This document shows, piece after piece, positions 47,327-58,690 of a stretch of 64,000 nucleotides of DNA (position 1 is the first letter of the stretch; every line of letters starts with the position of its first letter). The notes beneath the pieces are model-generated. The model did no database searches, had not been told where the DNA came from, and saw only the letters and a list, made by a program, of their open reading frames with translations. Both the position numbers and the translations under genes were made by a program. Origin of the DNA: Stenogyne calaminthoides (Eukaryota > Streptophyta > Magnoliopsida > Lamiales > Lamiaceae); NCBI GenBank assembly GCA_037126765.1, contig JBBCBC010000022.1:18753758-18817757 (forward strand). The letters are read 5' to 3'.

Positions 47327-50300
47327 TCAGTTCTGCTCTTCCATCTCATCAGCAGGGACTTCAAGATTGAACATTCCGTAATATCTTCTTTTCAGTGCAT
47401 CTCTTTCTTTAATGATATCAGGATTGTTCCCTGTCAGACCCAACTGAATGGCGTACTGAGATATTTCTTGAGCAATGGCTTTCTCATTCACACAGCCATT
47501 CTCCAGCCTGGGAGGAGGGTACACGTATGGACCAGGGGCGGTTATCTGCACCTTTCCTTCATCCGCAAGATTTATCCATCCTTGAAGTTATTTAGGATAG
47601 AAGGTCAGGAGATAGTCGATGAAAGCCTCATTCGGATCTGAGCTCTCCCCTCTCCATTCTCTGAGCACATCATAGTAGAACCAGAAGGTTCTCTTGATTT
47701 CTTCCCATGCATCGTTGAGATGGACTGGCATCCATTTGTCAACATGCGGCCATTTCTGTGCTTTAGTGTTCCCTCTCCTCTTGCTTGCGAACTTTTTGAA
47801 CCCACTCCTTCTTTTCTGCTCTTCTTCTACCTTCTTTCTGATCACTGGTACACCAGAAACAGAAGCAGCAATTTTCTTCGCTTGTTCAATCTGGAGTGTT
47901 TTCAGAGCGCTTCTGGTATTGAAGACCTTCTTCTTAGGCTCAACCTCAGATTCTTCAATATCCAGCAATAATTTCCTCTGAATTGGCTTAGAAGCCTTTG
48001 CTCTTTTGCCCTCAGGCTCTTTCGTCGCCATAACCTTTCTCTTGATGGGCATTTCAGCACCAGCTAGGCTTGTACCAATCCTTCCTCTACCACTCAGTTT
48101 CTCTACAGCAACTTCCTGCATTGTTTCCTCTGAAACCCAAGTGTAGACTGACTTCTCCACCTCCTTGAACTTAAGCTTCTCAGTGGCTTCTATCTCCTTC
48201 ATGGCTTCGGCAATGATCTTCTTCTCAGCATCCTTTACAACCTTGCCCTTCAGAGTATGTTCCAATAAAACCCTGAGATCAGCTCCAGGTCTTTCCCCCT
48301 TCTTGGAACCATACTCTGGTAGAAGCCTGGAGAGTGTTGTGTCCATATGGTATTGTTCTTTACTAACACTCGGCACCTCCCCTGCCATCTGATCTTGCTC
48401 CTCCTCGAGCCTTCTGAGGTGGTTCTTCGCCACAGAGAATTCTTCAGACAGATGAGCAAATTGGCTTGAGAGAGCTTCCTTGAACATGTCTGTCATCTTG
48501 GCCATGATCATTGAGCCCATCTCCTCAACAACGTTCTTCACCAGCATCTCACTCTTCTCTACCAATTTTGCTTCTAGAATTTGAGTCTGCTCCGATCTTA
48601 CGCTTCAAATTTCTCTGATTAAGCTTCGGCCTTGACCCCCTCCATCTTTTCTTCTAATTTTCCTTCCATGGAGGTCAGCTTGTCTGTCAGAGTATCCTGA
48701 AGCTGCACCAGTTCTGAAGAAGAACTCAAGCTATCAATCTTCTGTGCTTGGTTGGCCAATGCCTCCTCGATCTGAGCAACTTTGGTCAGGATCGGCTCAA
48801 CCTTCTCTAGCTTCACCATCAGTGGGGTGAGATCAATCTCAGGAGCATATCGACGGGTTTGTGACTCTGAGTTGGTTATTCATCCTGAGTCTCGGTCACC
48901 GAACACGAGCTTGATTTTGAACTGGCTTTCAGACTTCGATCTGAGTCCGGGATTCACCCGAGCTTGGGTGTCCACGAGCCTCGATCTGCATATCGACATT
49001 CTGATTTAAAGGTAGGAACGGTAATCTGGCATAATTATCAATAGTGCCAAAAAGTTACCGAAGGCTAAATTGATCGAGGATGTTTAAATGACTGATCAAG
49101 ATCGGTTGAGTCTTTCTCCTTCTGAGATTGGCTCTCATCATCCCCTTGTTGGTCCCCATCCTGAGATTTATCTTTGGAGCTCGGGGAACCAACTTCAGCA
49201 ATCCTCTCAGCAACCTTCCTCTTCACAAGCTCATCAAAGTCTGAGATTTTCATCCTGAGCTTGGTTTTTCTGAATCCTGAGAATTCAGTGAGAAAAGCTG
49301 TCTCCTCGTTCCACCAGTCTTCCCCTCTGAATGAAGCAATATTGAGCATCTTCGGAAGAGTCTGGTTGAGGATGTAGACCTTTGACCTCAATCTGAAGAA
49401 GATATCTTGGAGGTCAGGGAATGAGCTAAGCTCAGGGTAGTGGTCAAGGATGAACCATTCCCCCTTGCTTCGCCATTCGGTCTCTTCAGCTTCACCTTTC
49501 TTGAGCATCGGGCTCTCAGGTTCAGTTGGAAACTCTGCTGAAAGATTGACTAACAACTCATTCAGGAGCTCATCAAAATTCATCGGCTCCTGAGGCTCAG
49601 CAAACTCTGAGGTTTGGGCATGCAGCTCCTCAGTTTGAATCTGACTTGGTTCTGAGGTCTGAGCTAGCTCCTCCTCACTGGGAATTTCAGTTTGCTCTGA
49701 GAACTGAGCGGGCACTTCCTCAGAAGGAATCTGAACATTTTCTGAGGTCTGAGCAGGTGCTTCCTCAGCAGGAATCTGTACTTGCTCTGAGGTCTGAGGT
49801 CCTTGGAATATTTCTTGAGAGAACTTATCAGAACTAAGCGACGTCTCAAGAACCTCAGAGAAGACTTGCTCCTCAGTTTGATCATGTACCTTTGAGATAG
49901 CCTGAGCAAATACAAGTAAAGGCGGTTTCTGAGCAGTTTGGCTCTCAGGCTGAATCTCCTCAGTCTCACTTTCCTCATCATCATCAGTGAGAACCACCAT
50001 TCTTTTGCGCTTTGGAGCAAGGGTTTTCTGCTTCTTCAATTTCTCACCATGCTCCTTCTTGGCATCCAACAAAACCTTCCCCCCGGTTTGTTAGCTTTCT
50101 TCAGCAGCAGCCGCAACTGGTGATTCCACTTTCTTCTCTTTCTTCCCTCTAATAGTCCTCTTTGCAGTAATGGGCTTGAACATTACTTTGGACTTAGGGA
50201 ATGGAGTAGATTTGGAAAAGATATCCTCCTCCTCTCGGCACATCTCCAAAATAAATGCTATTTTGGTGGCATGGAGGATCCTGCCTTTGATAGATACTAC

Positions 50301-50942
50301 CCCATCCTCCCTTCTTATGACCTTGGTTTGCTCGCTCACCACCTTGATCAAATACTTCAACCAGTTGAACTCCTTGGTGGGTGAGTCCTCGATTGCCGCC
50401 ATAAGTCGGAGTTTGGGAGTGCTGATCTGCTCGAAGCTTCCAGATCGACTCATGATGCACTTTCCAACAATATCCATCAATACTCTGTATTTCGGCTTTA
50501 GATGTCGCTTATGCAGAGTTGCCTCAAACTTAATAGGATTCTCAGTAATCCCATCAAGATACTCTTGCTCCCATCCCAACATATACAATGACGGATCATC
50601 TCCCCTATCGCACAACTCAAATACGTCGTTTAAGTTCTTAGGGACAATATAGAGCTCTCGAATAAAATCCACATACTTCATCGATTGTTCAAGATGAGAA
50701 ACAGAAATCTTTGACTCTATACAATCATCCTCATTTATTTCCAAATTAGCGACAAACTCAATTACCTCGGGAGTATACACCGCCTCCGGTCGATTCGCGA
50801 CGAGGTTCATCAGTTTCGCCAATAGGATTAAATGGAGCGCCTCTTCTTCATGCTTGGCATTTGTGGTACTTTCCAAAGAAACCACATACCCATACCATGG
50901 CTTATTTGTCTAGGCTAATCTTTCGAACATGGTAGGAGCCAT
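47327..50942 (-). pseudogene. Copia-D third ORF downstream of pol, non-envelope-like, broken
   Basis: Minus strand from ATG 50942, same sense as pol. One frame runs to 49065 with two in-frame stops (50910-50912 and 50091-50093). It then needs shifts to 48819-48619, 48565-47588 and 47551-47327, in total roughly 1,200 codons. Part 1 (to 50091) resembles the plant-transposon-associated domain found in extra ORFs of large retroelements (IEFVANLEIN, LHKRHLKPKYRVLMDIVGK, FNWLKYLI). Part 2 has a basic KRKR cluster, an acidic block and about five repeats of TSE-x-QIPxEE-xPAQ (49790-49580). Part 3 is Lys/Glu-rich and heptad-like. I see no signal peptide or membrane span, unlike an envelope. Function unknown. 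Confidence 0.65.
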
Positions 50943-50999
50943 TTGAAATTTGAAGATTTAGGGTTTTGAGCGATGAAGTTTTTCTGGGTAAAAGGGATT

Positions 51000-51608
51000 T
51001 ATTTGTAGAGGGTTTTTGGGAATGAAGGGTTTCAATAAATTTTGGCTTGAATGACTTTCAAAGGGATAAATAGCTCGAGATCGTGGGAAGTTGTACCGGT
51101 TTGGTGAAAAACAACGGTTAAGATTAATCCACGATTAATCGGGTATGCGAAAGGTCGATCCCCGAAAAGTAAGCCGTCATTTTAACTTCATTGGTGATTA
51201 AATGTAACAGAAAGCATTTAATGGTTGTTGACCTTTTAGGAATTTCAAAGATCCCAAAAAAACATTCCTCGGTGTTTTGTATTTATTGCGAATGATTACT
51301 GAGTTTCACTTAAGCAATAAATGAGTCGCATGAGTCATTACTTCTTCAGACTAATTTCCCTCTATCAGTCTTACTGAGTATTGACCTTTATAAAATGTCA
51401 AGATGATCTCGAAGTCTTGAATGGGTTCAAGATGCTCTTGAAATCTTGACCTTCAAGAATCTGAGTTTCACGAGACTCGATTCAAGTATTTCAATTTTAT
51501 CCCGAGTTTCTCGGTAGAATTACGAGAAAACTTCATGCATCCGAAAATCTTCAATTTTTTGATTTTACTCTATACACTGGATCCAACATCCCTAATTCAA
51601 CCGATAGT
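51000..51608 (-). other. Spacer between RNase H and the third ORF of Copia-D
   Basis: No ORF above 60 codons. It is AT-rich and presumably untranslated sequence between pol and the extra ORF. From about 51360 it shows CGAG/TCGA-rich wording unlike the neighbouring coding parts. Confidence 0.4.
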
Positions 51609-53040
51609 TCACGAAATCTTGATTTGAACCAAAGGTTTAGTCAAGATATCGGCTCTCTGCTTATCGGTATGAATTTTCTCCATCCGATGTCCTTTTTTCG
51701 ACATGATCTCGATGAAGTGATGTCGATATCCACATGCTTGCATCCGGTGTGCAATACAGATTTTATGAAATAGCAATGGCACTATTATTGTCACAAAATA
51801 TTGGTACTTCATTGGCTACAACTTTATAATCCCTTAATTGTTATGCGAGCCAAAGAATGAAAACAAAAAAGCCTTCCTATGACCATGTATTCAAACTTTA
51901 GTGGTACCGGGTTGCTCTCGAGGTCTGTTTCTTTGAAAACCAAGATATCGGTTTGCTTCAAGAAATTGACAAGTTCCTATAGTGGACTTCTGTCAATCTG
52001 CAACCTCCATAATCAGCATCTGAGTAACCAGTTAATTCAAGGTTATCATCAGCTGGATACCACAATCCTCTATTCACTGTGCCCTTAAGACACTTCAGTA
52101 TCTTTTTGGCAGCCTCCATGTGACTAGCCTTAGGATTAGCTTGGTATCTTGCACATATCCCAACAGCAAATGTTTTTATCCGCCTACTTGCTTGTGAGAT
52201 AGAGCAATGATCCAATGATTCCTCTATAATCAGTATGACTTACTGATTTGCCTTCAGAATCAAGATCCATCTTGTAGTTAGTATTCATAGGAATTCTAAC
52301 TGCATTGCAATTCTGTACACCATACTTGGCAATCAGATCCCTGGTGTACTTTGTCTGGTTGATGAAGATTCCTTCCTTTGATTGTTTCACTTGAAGACCT
52401 AGAACGAAATTCATCTCTCCCATCATTGACATCTCAAACTTGCCTTTCATCAGTGTTGAAAACTTTTCACACAGCTGATGGTTTGGAGATCCAAAAATAA
52501 TGTCATCAACATATATCTGAACCAGTAAGATATCTTCCCCATCTTCTATCCTGAACAGAGTTCTATCAATAGTTCCTTTGACAAAACCATGGTTAGTAAG
52601 AAACTGAGAAAGAGTATCATACCATGCTCTGGGTGCTTGCTTAAGACCATACAAGGTTTTTCTGAGCCTATAAACTTGGTCATTCTGTTTGAAACCAAGA
52701 GGTTGTTCTACATAAACCTCTTCTTTAAGCACACCGTTCAGAAATGAACTTTTCACATCCATTTGATAGACCTGTGAACTTCATGTAAAAAGATATGCAA
52801 GAAACAATCGATGGCTTCTAGTCTTTGCAACTGGTGCAAAGGTTTCATCATAATCCAAGCCTTCTTCTTGGGAATAACCTTGTGCAACTAGCCTTGCCTT
52901 GTTTCTTACAATGTTGTTGTTTTCATCTCTTTTATTCTTAAATACCCACTTGGTTCCAATGATATTGTGCCTTTCAGGTCTATCCACTAGCTCCCATACT
53001 TCATTTCTTGAGAATTGATTCAAATTTCATCTTGCATAAA
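51609..53040 (-). pseudogene. Copia-D reverse transcriptase and RNase H
   Basis: The RT frame runs from about 53023 (NEVWELVDRPERHNIIGTKW, EEGLDYDETFAPVAK), through one in-frame TGA near 52765, then 192 open codons (52762-52184): MDVKSSFLNGVLKEEVYVEQ, YGLKQAPRAWYDTL, catalytic IYVDDIIFGSP, MSMMGEMNFVLGLQVKQ. RNase H follows in 52215-51958 (FAVGICARYQANPKASHM, GYSDADYGG) and decays to RYHFIEIMSKKG and TDKQRADILTKPL at 51609. This is the best kept part of the element. Both catalytic Asp of YVDD are present. Confidence 0.88.
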
Positions 53041-53602
53041 GATAATCCAATGAGAATCTTGTAGAGCTTCACCAATCTCAAGAGGCTCTTTTCTCCGATA
53101 GGAAGCAGCGAGAATAGTGCACTCTCACCATGGAACCTTCTTGTTTTGACACCTTGGTTAGATCACCCACAATCGACTTGTAGGATGACTATCTAACCAT
53201 CTTCTTCTAGATGTTCCCCTTCAATAATATCCTCAACATTTAAAATGTTAGGTTAAGTTAATTCAATAAACTTCGGGGAACAACGAGAAAAGGAGAAAGA
53301 GAATCATCTTCCTCGGGGAAATTCCATTGAGAACATTGTCGAGACATTTGTCCCCCTTTGGTTGATAGATTCGAATTTGCCTCATTTGTGACCACATCTT
53401 CATTGGCATCACATACCGAGTCCGATCGGTGTCTGTTCAGATTGGGTCGCCTTCGCATTGTGTTGGTTTTCTTTCGATTGAAGACTTTCCATCCCGAGTC
53501 TCACCATCCCGAAGTTTCATCCTGAACTTCTTATTCGAGTCCGAGTCACTCCAATCATAGATGGTGGTGACTTCTTCTTTTCGTGTTCGATTGGATGTTT
53601 TG
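53041..53602 (-). pseudogene. Copia-D integrase-RT linker, decayed
   Basis: The linker between integrase and RT has no long frame. It is rich in CGA/CGG/TCG words compared with the open blocks either side, and only short stretches (RRRPNLNRHRSDS) remain readable. Confidence 0.55.
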
Positions 53603-54250
53603 TCATTCTTTTTCGGGCTTAATCTGGTGATTCTCTTGGTGGGTTCTTACGATCATGTTCTGTTTCTTACGAACACAAGTAGATTCATCAAAAACAACAT
53701 GAGGTGTTTTCTCCACAATAAGAGTCCTATAGTTGTAAACTCTGAAAGCTTTACTGAATTCAGAATATCCTAAGAATATTCCTTCATCAGCTTTACTATC
53801 AAATGTTTTCAACTGATCTTTACCATTATTGTGTATGAAACACTTGCAACCATACACACGAAAGAAAGAAACAAGAGGCTTCCTTTCATTCCAAAGCTCA
53901 TAGGGTGTTTTGCCTTGACTCTTGGTCAGCATAGATCTGTTCTGAGAATAGCATGCAGTGTTGATGACAAAACCCCAAAATCTTTTAGGAATATCGACCA
54001 AATTTATCATTGTTCTTGCAGCTTCTTTCAGAGTCCTGTTCCTTCTTTCAGCAACACCATTTTGTTGAGGGGTCCTTGCAGCTGATGTTTCATGAGAAAT
54101 TCCATTTGCTGCACAATAATCAGATATAATATGTTTTATAAATTCAGTTCCCTTGTCAGATCTTGCAAGTTTATTCAGGGTTTTGAAATTTAGGTGATTC
54201 ATTCTTTTATGCCATAACCAACTGGTATCTGTGGAACTTTTGGCAACCAA
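53603..54250 (-). pseudogene. Copia-D integrase with in-frame core deletion
   Basis: 215 open codons. The pre-integrase motif (WLWHKRMNHLNFKTLNKLAR) is fused directly to RSDKGTEFIKHIISDYC at about 54168. The CxxC half of the zinc-binding domain and the first part of the catalytic core, including the first Asp, normally some 100-130 residues, are missing without loss of frame. The second Asp (SDKGTEF) and the Glu block (TPQQNGVAERRNRTLKEAAR) follow, then RFWGFVINTACYSQNRSML and ELWNERKPLVSFFRVYGCKC. The predicted enzyme lacks one of three catalytic acids, so it should be dead. Confidence 0.85.
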
Positions 54251-54342
54251 ACATTAATCTTTAGGAGTTGAACTCCAATCAGCAAGATACACATTTCCTT
54301 TTCTAGTACGAGTCAGTAATACTTTCTGTGAGATATCATCTT

Positions 54343-55188
54343 TCACATACATAAGTTCTTAGAGAACTCAACATTAAAACCCTTATCACAGAATTGGCTT
54401 ATTGAAAGCAAGTTATGCTTCAATCCAGATACAAATGAAACACCATGGATATGAACTGAGTCGATTTCCAACGTTCCATATCCTTCAGTCTGTCCCTTGG
54501 AGTTATCTCCAAAAGTGATCTGAGGGTCTCTTTGTTCAACATAGTCACTGAGTATCTTCTTGAATCCTGTCATATGTCTTGAGCATCCACTGAATCTGAA
54601 TCTGAATCTTTGTTCCCTCGGGTTCAGGTAACCTTTACCCTTAGGCAAGTGGGGTTCAGGTTGCCTGTACTGAAATTTGGGTCTTTCAGTATACTGAGGA
54701 CTTGGTCTCTTCAGTTGAGAATGTCTCTGCTGAGTGTTTCTCTTCTGAAGATTCCTCTGATGGTTCAGTGCAGATCCTTTCAGGTTTGCATTCTTAGCCT
54801 GAGGCTTTGAAGTACTTGCCTGAAATTTTCCAACTGAGTGCTCAGGTTTTCTAGCCTTCACCTTAGGTTTGGGCTTTCCTACCTGATCATTCAGTTTTAT
54901 TGAAACCATGGGTCCTTTTCCCTTGTCTACAACCTTGGGCATTTCTTCAGTTTGAAGTGTGGGTGCCACTGCTTTTACAAAGATTGACTTCTTGCTACTT
55001 GATGCAACATTCAGATGACCTTGTGAGGTTCCCCCTTGAATGTATCCCAATCCAGATTTTATAGGGACAGATCTCTGGTAACTCTGAATTTCATCTATTA
55101 CTTTAGATGCCGTATTAAATAGAGTTAGCTTCTTCTGTGCACTATCCTCACATTTCTTGTAGAGTTTCATGCTTCTCAGAGAGGTCAT
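54343..55188 (-). pseudogene. Copia-D gag-pol linker and protease lacking its catalytic Asp
   Basis: 281 open codons with a basic, Gln/Ser-rich linker, then SGCSRHMTGFKKILSDYVEQ, ITFGDNSKGQTEGYGTLE and LKHNLLSISQFCDKGFNVEF, the copia aspartic protease. The expected DSG triplet reads F-S-G because an AGATTC hexamer run (about 54590-54610) replaces the upstream codons. Without that Asp the protease should not cleave the polyprotein. Confidence 0.82.
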
Positions 55189-56735
55189 TGAACTTAGTTC
55201 TGATCAGCTGAATCTCTTCAGTGGATTTCTCTAGCTTTTCAGTTAGGGTCACTATCAACTTCTCTTTCTCTGAGAGTTGTACTTTCAGAACATCTAGTTC
55301 ATCAGTAGCTCCCATTAATTGAGAAGTGATTTCAGTTTTGCTAGAGTCTTTCCACTTAAGATTGTCAGCCTTCAGTTCCTTATTCTGCTCTTGAGTTTCA
55401 TTTAGCAGTTCATGTAAAACAGCATAGTCCTTCATTAGACTCTCAAAAGAATCCATCAGGTCAAAATGACTGTTTACAGTTGAACTTGATAACTCTTGTG
55501 CTAGTGTAGGAGCAACAACAGAGAAACAATACCTCCTCAATAGCCATCAGACAGATGTCATCACTTTCACTGTCTGAGAATATTTCATCTGAAGAGCTAG
55601 ATCCCTCCTCAGATTGTTCTTCTTCTGCAACCATGGCCTTTTTGGAGAACTTCTTGTCTCTTTTTGCCTATCTTTCTCTTCTCTCCTTAGCACTCAGGTC
55701 AGGACAATCATACTGGAAGTGACCTTTCTTTTGGCAATTGTAGCATCTATTGACATCATCATCCTGATCACTTTCTTCTTTGGACTTGGAGTCCTTCCTT
55801 TTGGATGAAGATCCCTCAGCTTTCAGGTCCTTCTTCTTCTCAGTTGATCTGTCCTCAGGTTTCTTCTGGTACCTGTGATTCCTGTAATAGTTTTTGTATT
55901 TTCCATATCGACTATTAAGTCTTTCAAACCTCCTTGCCATCAGTGCTAGCTTATCCTCAAGCTCATCCTGATTTTTTGCAAGGGAGTTCTCAGACTCTCT
56001 AGTTTTACAGGTTTTATCCTTGGCCTTAAACGCCACATTCTTACTAGATGATGAATCATCTTTGCTGTCAGCCTTTTTAGATTTCTTATCAATTACGAAC
56101 TCATAGGCCTTCAACTCAGAGAAGACTTGTTGGTATGGCATTGAATTAATGTTTTTGGTGTTTTCAATCACCACTGCATGTATATCCCATTTCTTAGAAA
56201 GATCTCTAAGAATTTTCAATGCAACTTCTCTCTGTGGATATTTCTTACCAAGTGCATTTAGATCATTCATAATGCTAGTGAATCTGACTTCCAATTTGTC
56301 TATAGATTCACCTTCATCCATTTCAAAACTATCAAACTTTCCAATTGCAACTGAAAGTTTGTTTTCCTTGATATGATCTGTGCCTTGGCACATTACAGCT
56401 AGTGTATCCCAAATTTCTTTTGCAGTATTACAGTGAGAGATCATTCCCATCACACCATCATCAACTGTACTGTATAGTGTGTCTTTAGAAATATAGTCTA
56501 GATTGACTAACTTCCTCTCCTCAGGAGTCAGTTGGTCATCAGACTTAGGAAATTCTGCTCTAGGATCGTTTCTCTCATTTTTTATTCCTCTGGGATTCAC
56601 CACAGTAAATTGGAATGGCCCTTCAGAGACCACTCTCCCCATATGTTCATGTTTAGAATACAGGTGAGCCTGCATTCCCAGTCTCCATAAATCATAGTTC
56701 TCCACTGAGAACATGGGAAGTTTCTTAGAAGACAT
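55148..56735 (-). pseudogene. Copia-D gag
   Basis: 355 open codons from ATG 56735 (MSSKKLPMFSVENYDLWRLG, then KEIWDTLAVMCQGTDHIKEN, FTSIMNDLNALGKKYPQ), a UBN2/SIRE-type gag with a CCHC zinc knuckle CYNCQKKGHFQYDC near the end. A TAG at about 55668-55670 interrupts it. The frame continues into an acidic Ser/Glu stretch (SEEGSSSSDEIFSDSESDD), then shifts to a 130-codon coiled coil (55540-55148; heptad-like LKVQLSEKEKLIVTLTEKLE). Gag is the particle protein; the long coiled-coil tail is usual in SIRE-type elements. Confidence 0.85.
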
Positions 56736-56846
56736 TTTATCTGAGTCTTTTAAGAATTAAGCAAATATGATCAGTTCAGATAGACCAAAAGTATTTTTAG
56801 AAAATAAAACTTTGGTCAACAAAGTAGGTGGTCAAGTTGAACCACT

Positions 56847-56860
56847 GCTCTGATACCACT
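56847..56860 (-). other. Copia-D primer binding site
   Basis: Minus strand AGTGGTATCAGAGC directly after the LTR end, the initiator-tRNA-Met site. Confidence 0.9.
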
Positions 56861-58464
56861 TGTTGGTCCTGGTGCAAACGAGTCTTACACGTGTATGGGG
56901 GGGAATACACGTGTTCAATGTTTTTAAAACTTTTCTTACTGAGGTCAGCTTGGGTCAGGTTGTCCTGATGATTTGGTCCTGAGAAGCACAAATCGCTCTA
57001 AGTCAAAGTCTATCTGAGACAGTGATCTGTTGCTTTTCGGATACCTCAGATAATCCCAACTGAGTCCAGAGTTTTCAGAGATCCTGAGTTGCTTGGATCA
57101 GATAACTAACTTACTGAACCCTCAGAAGAGTTAAGTTCAGTTTGGTAACTATCTGTTCTAGCTACTCAGATGTGCGGAATGGTTGGCCCTTAGTTTATAC
57201 TCGTTTTAAGCTTTTGCTGAAAACCTTCCTTTAATGGAATAGTGATTAGGCTGTGATTCAATTTTATGCAACTTTCAGTGGATTGATTCCAACTGAAATA
57301 TCAGTGAAAATATTCTTTCAAGACAAAGTAATGCAACAGATAAATCAAGCAAAATAGAAAGCAAAGGACACAGCAGATTATAGTAGTTCAGAGACTCAAG
57401 CTCCTACGGACACAGCAGATTATAGTGCTTACAAATTTCCCGTAACCTTTCAATGTAGAAGGTCACAAGTATTTATAGGCATACACCAAGGTCACTCTTG
57501 AAAAACTATCCGTTGGAGAGATAGCTTCGTGAGTTTCCTCTTATGGTGTGTGAGAAACGGCTATATTTAGGGTTTGACACTCCCTAACACGTTTTAGGCA
57601 ATAGCCTTTCATTAGCCGGTCTTCACTTTTTGCGATGCGGAACTTAGTACTTCGACATCTTTTTTTGTGACTGTCATTTGTCGATTGTCGAGAATGTTAC
57701 AAATCTTTGTCTTCCTCTTTTTTACTTTTGTCTCCAGTTTAAAGGTAGACAACTTAACGGGTCTTTTGGTTACAATCTCTGAGTTGATATAACCTTAACA
57801 ACACTTTATCTTAGTTCCTTTTGTTTGCATTTGAATGTCTTGGGCAATATCTATTTTTCTAAGGAATCGCTATCTTCTCGATATTGAATCGCCGGATAGA
57901 TATTTTTCGGTGCCTCGAGAACATTGAGTTTTATCTTGAGCATTGATTACATTCTTGAGTCTTGATAATCTTGTGCCTTCAATATTCTTGATCTTGATTC
58001 TTGGTCTTACGTCTTACGAGTCTTCAAAGTCTTACGAGTCTTGAGGGTCTTACGAGTCTTGATGTCTTACGAGTCTTAGCGTCTTTGAGTCTTGATTGTC
58101 TTACGAGTCTTCATAGATATCTTGGTGATATCTTGAGTCTTCATCTTTAAGTCTTGATTCTTGATTTCATCTTGAGTCTTGATATCTCGATTTCATCTTG
58201 AGTCTTGATATCTCGATTTTATCTTGAGTCTTGAAACTTCGGTTTCATCATATCAAAACCGGTTTCTTGAAACTTCTTGAGTTCTTGAGAATCTTGAGAT
58301 CTAACTTTGATCTATATCTCGCCGACTATACATTTTGCAGATATCATCCTGAATACTCTAAAACTGAATCCTGACTCAACTATCAAGATTATTCTGAACA
58401 TGTCATACTCAGGGGTTTTGGGATCTAATCAAAATCATATCTTTATTAAATTCATCTCCCAACA
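56861..58464 (-). repeat. Copia-D 5' LTR
   Basis: 1,604 bp, TGTTGGGAGATG to CCAACA on the minus strand, TATA box at about 57470-57477. Compared with the copy at 62308 it lacks several hundred bases near 57408, where a 19-bp sequence is repeated from 42 bp away (57366-57384 and 57408-57426). 57950-58260 is a run of GAGTCTTGA-type minisatellite units. Confidence 0.88.
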
Positions 58465-58469
58465 GATCG

Positions 58470-58690
58470 CATCAGAGGATATCTAGCAGATCCACCCACA
58501 AAGTATTTGCCTCTCAAAATACATTCGAGAGACATGTGAAAGGAATGGTTGTCAAGTGTGTTGCCAATTTGCTTTGAGTATAAGTGGGAGAAATGTTATT
58601 AGGTTCATGTAGGTGACATTAGATGTCACGTAGAATATGAGACTTGCTGTAAGTATATTTAAAAGCAGGCTTTGAGTATAAGTGGGAGAT
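58470..58690 (+). pseudogene. Copia-B pol C-terminus and polypurine tract
   Basis: RIRGYLADPPTKYLPLKIHS is the conserved end of copia RNase H (LADPxTKxL), resuming after the Copia-D insertion. It is followed by stops and by AGTGGGAGAT (58681-58690), the polypurine tract next to the 3' LTR. Confidence 0.85.

Larger units (their letters stand above)
46324..58464 (-). mobile_element. Copia-D, SIRE/Maximus-type Ty1/copia element
   Basis: 12,141 bp on the minus strand with exact duplication GATCG (46319-46323 and 58465-58469). The order on the minus strand is LTR (58464-56861), primer site, gag, protease, integrase, RT, RNase H, a large extra ORF, polypurine tract, LTR (46848-46324). The RT block EMSMMGEMNFVLGLQVKQ and the extra 3' ORF are typical of the SIRE/Maximus lineage. 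The two LTRs differ greatly in length (1,604 against 525 bp). The integrase has lost part of its core and the protease its catalytic Asp, so it cannot move on its own. Confidence 0.9.

Noticed and set aside
47327..50942. Calling the third ORF of Copia-D an envelope gene
   Set aside because: No hydrophobic signal or membrane segment is visible in any open block; position alone is not evidence.
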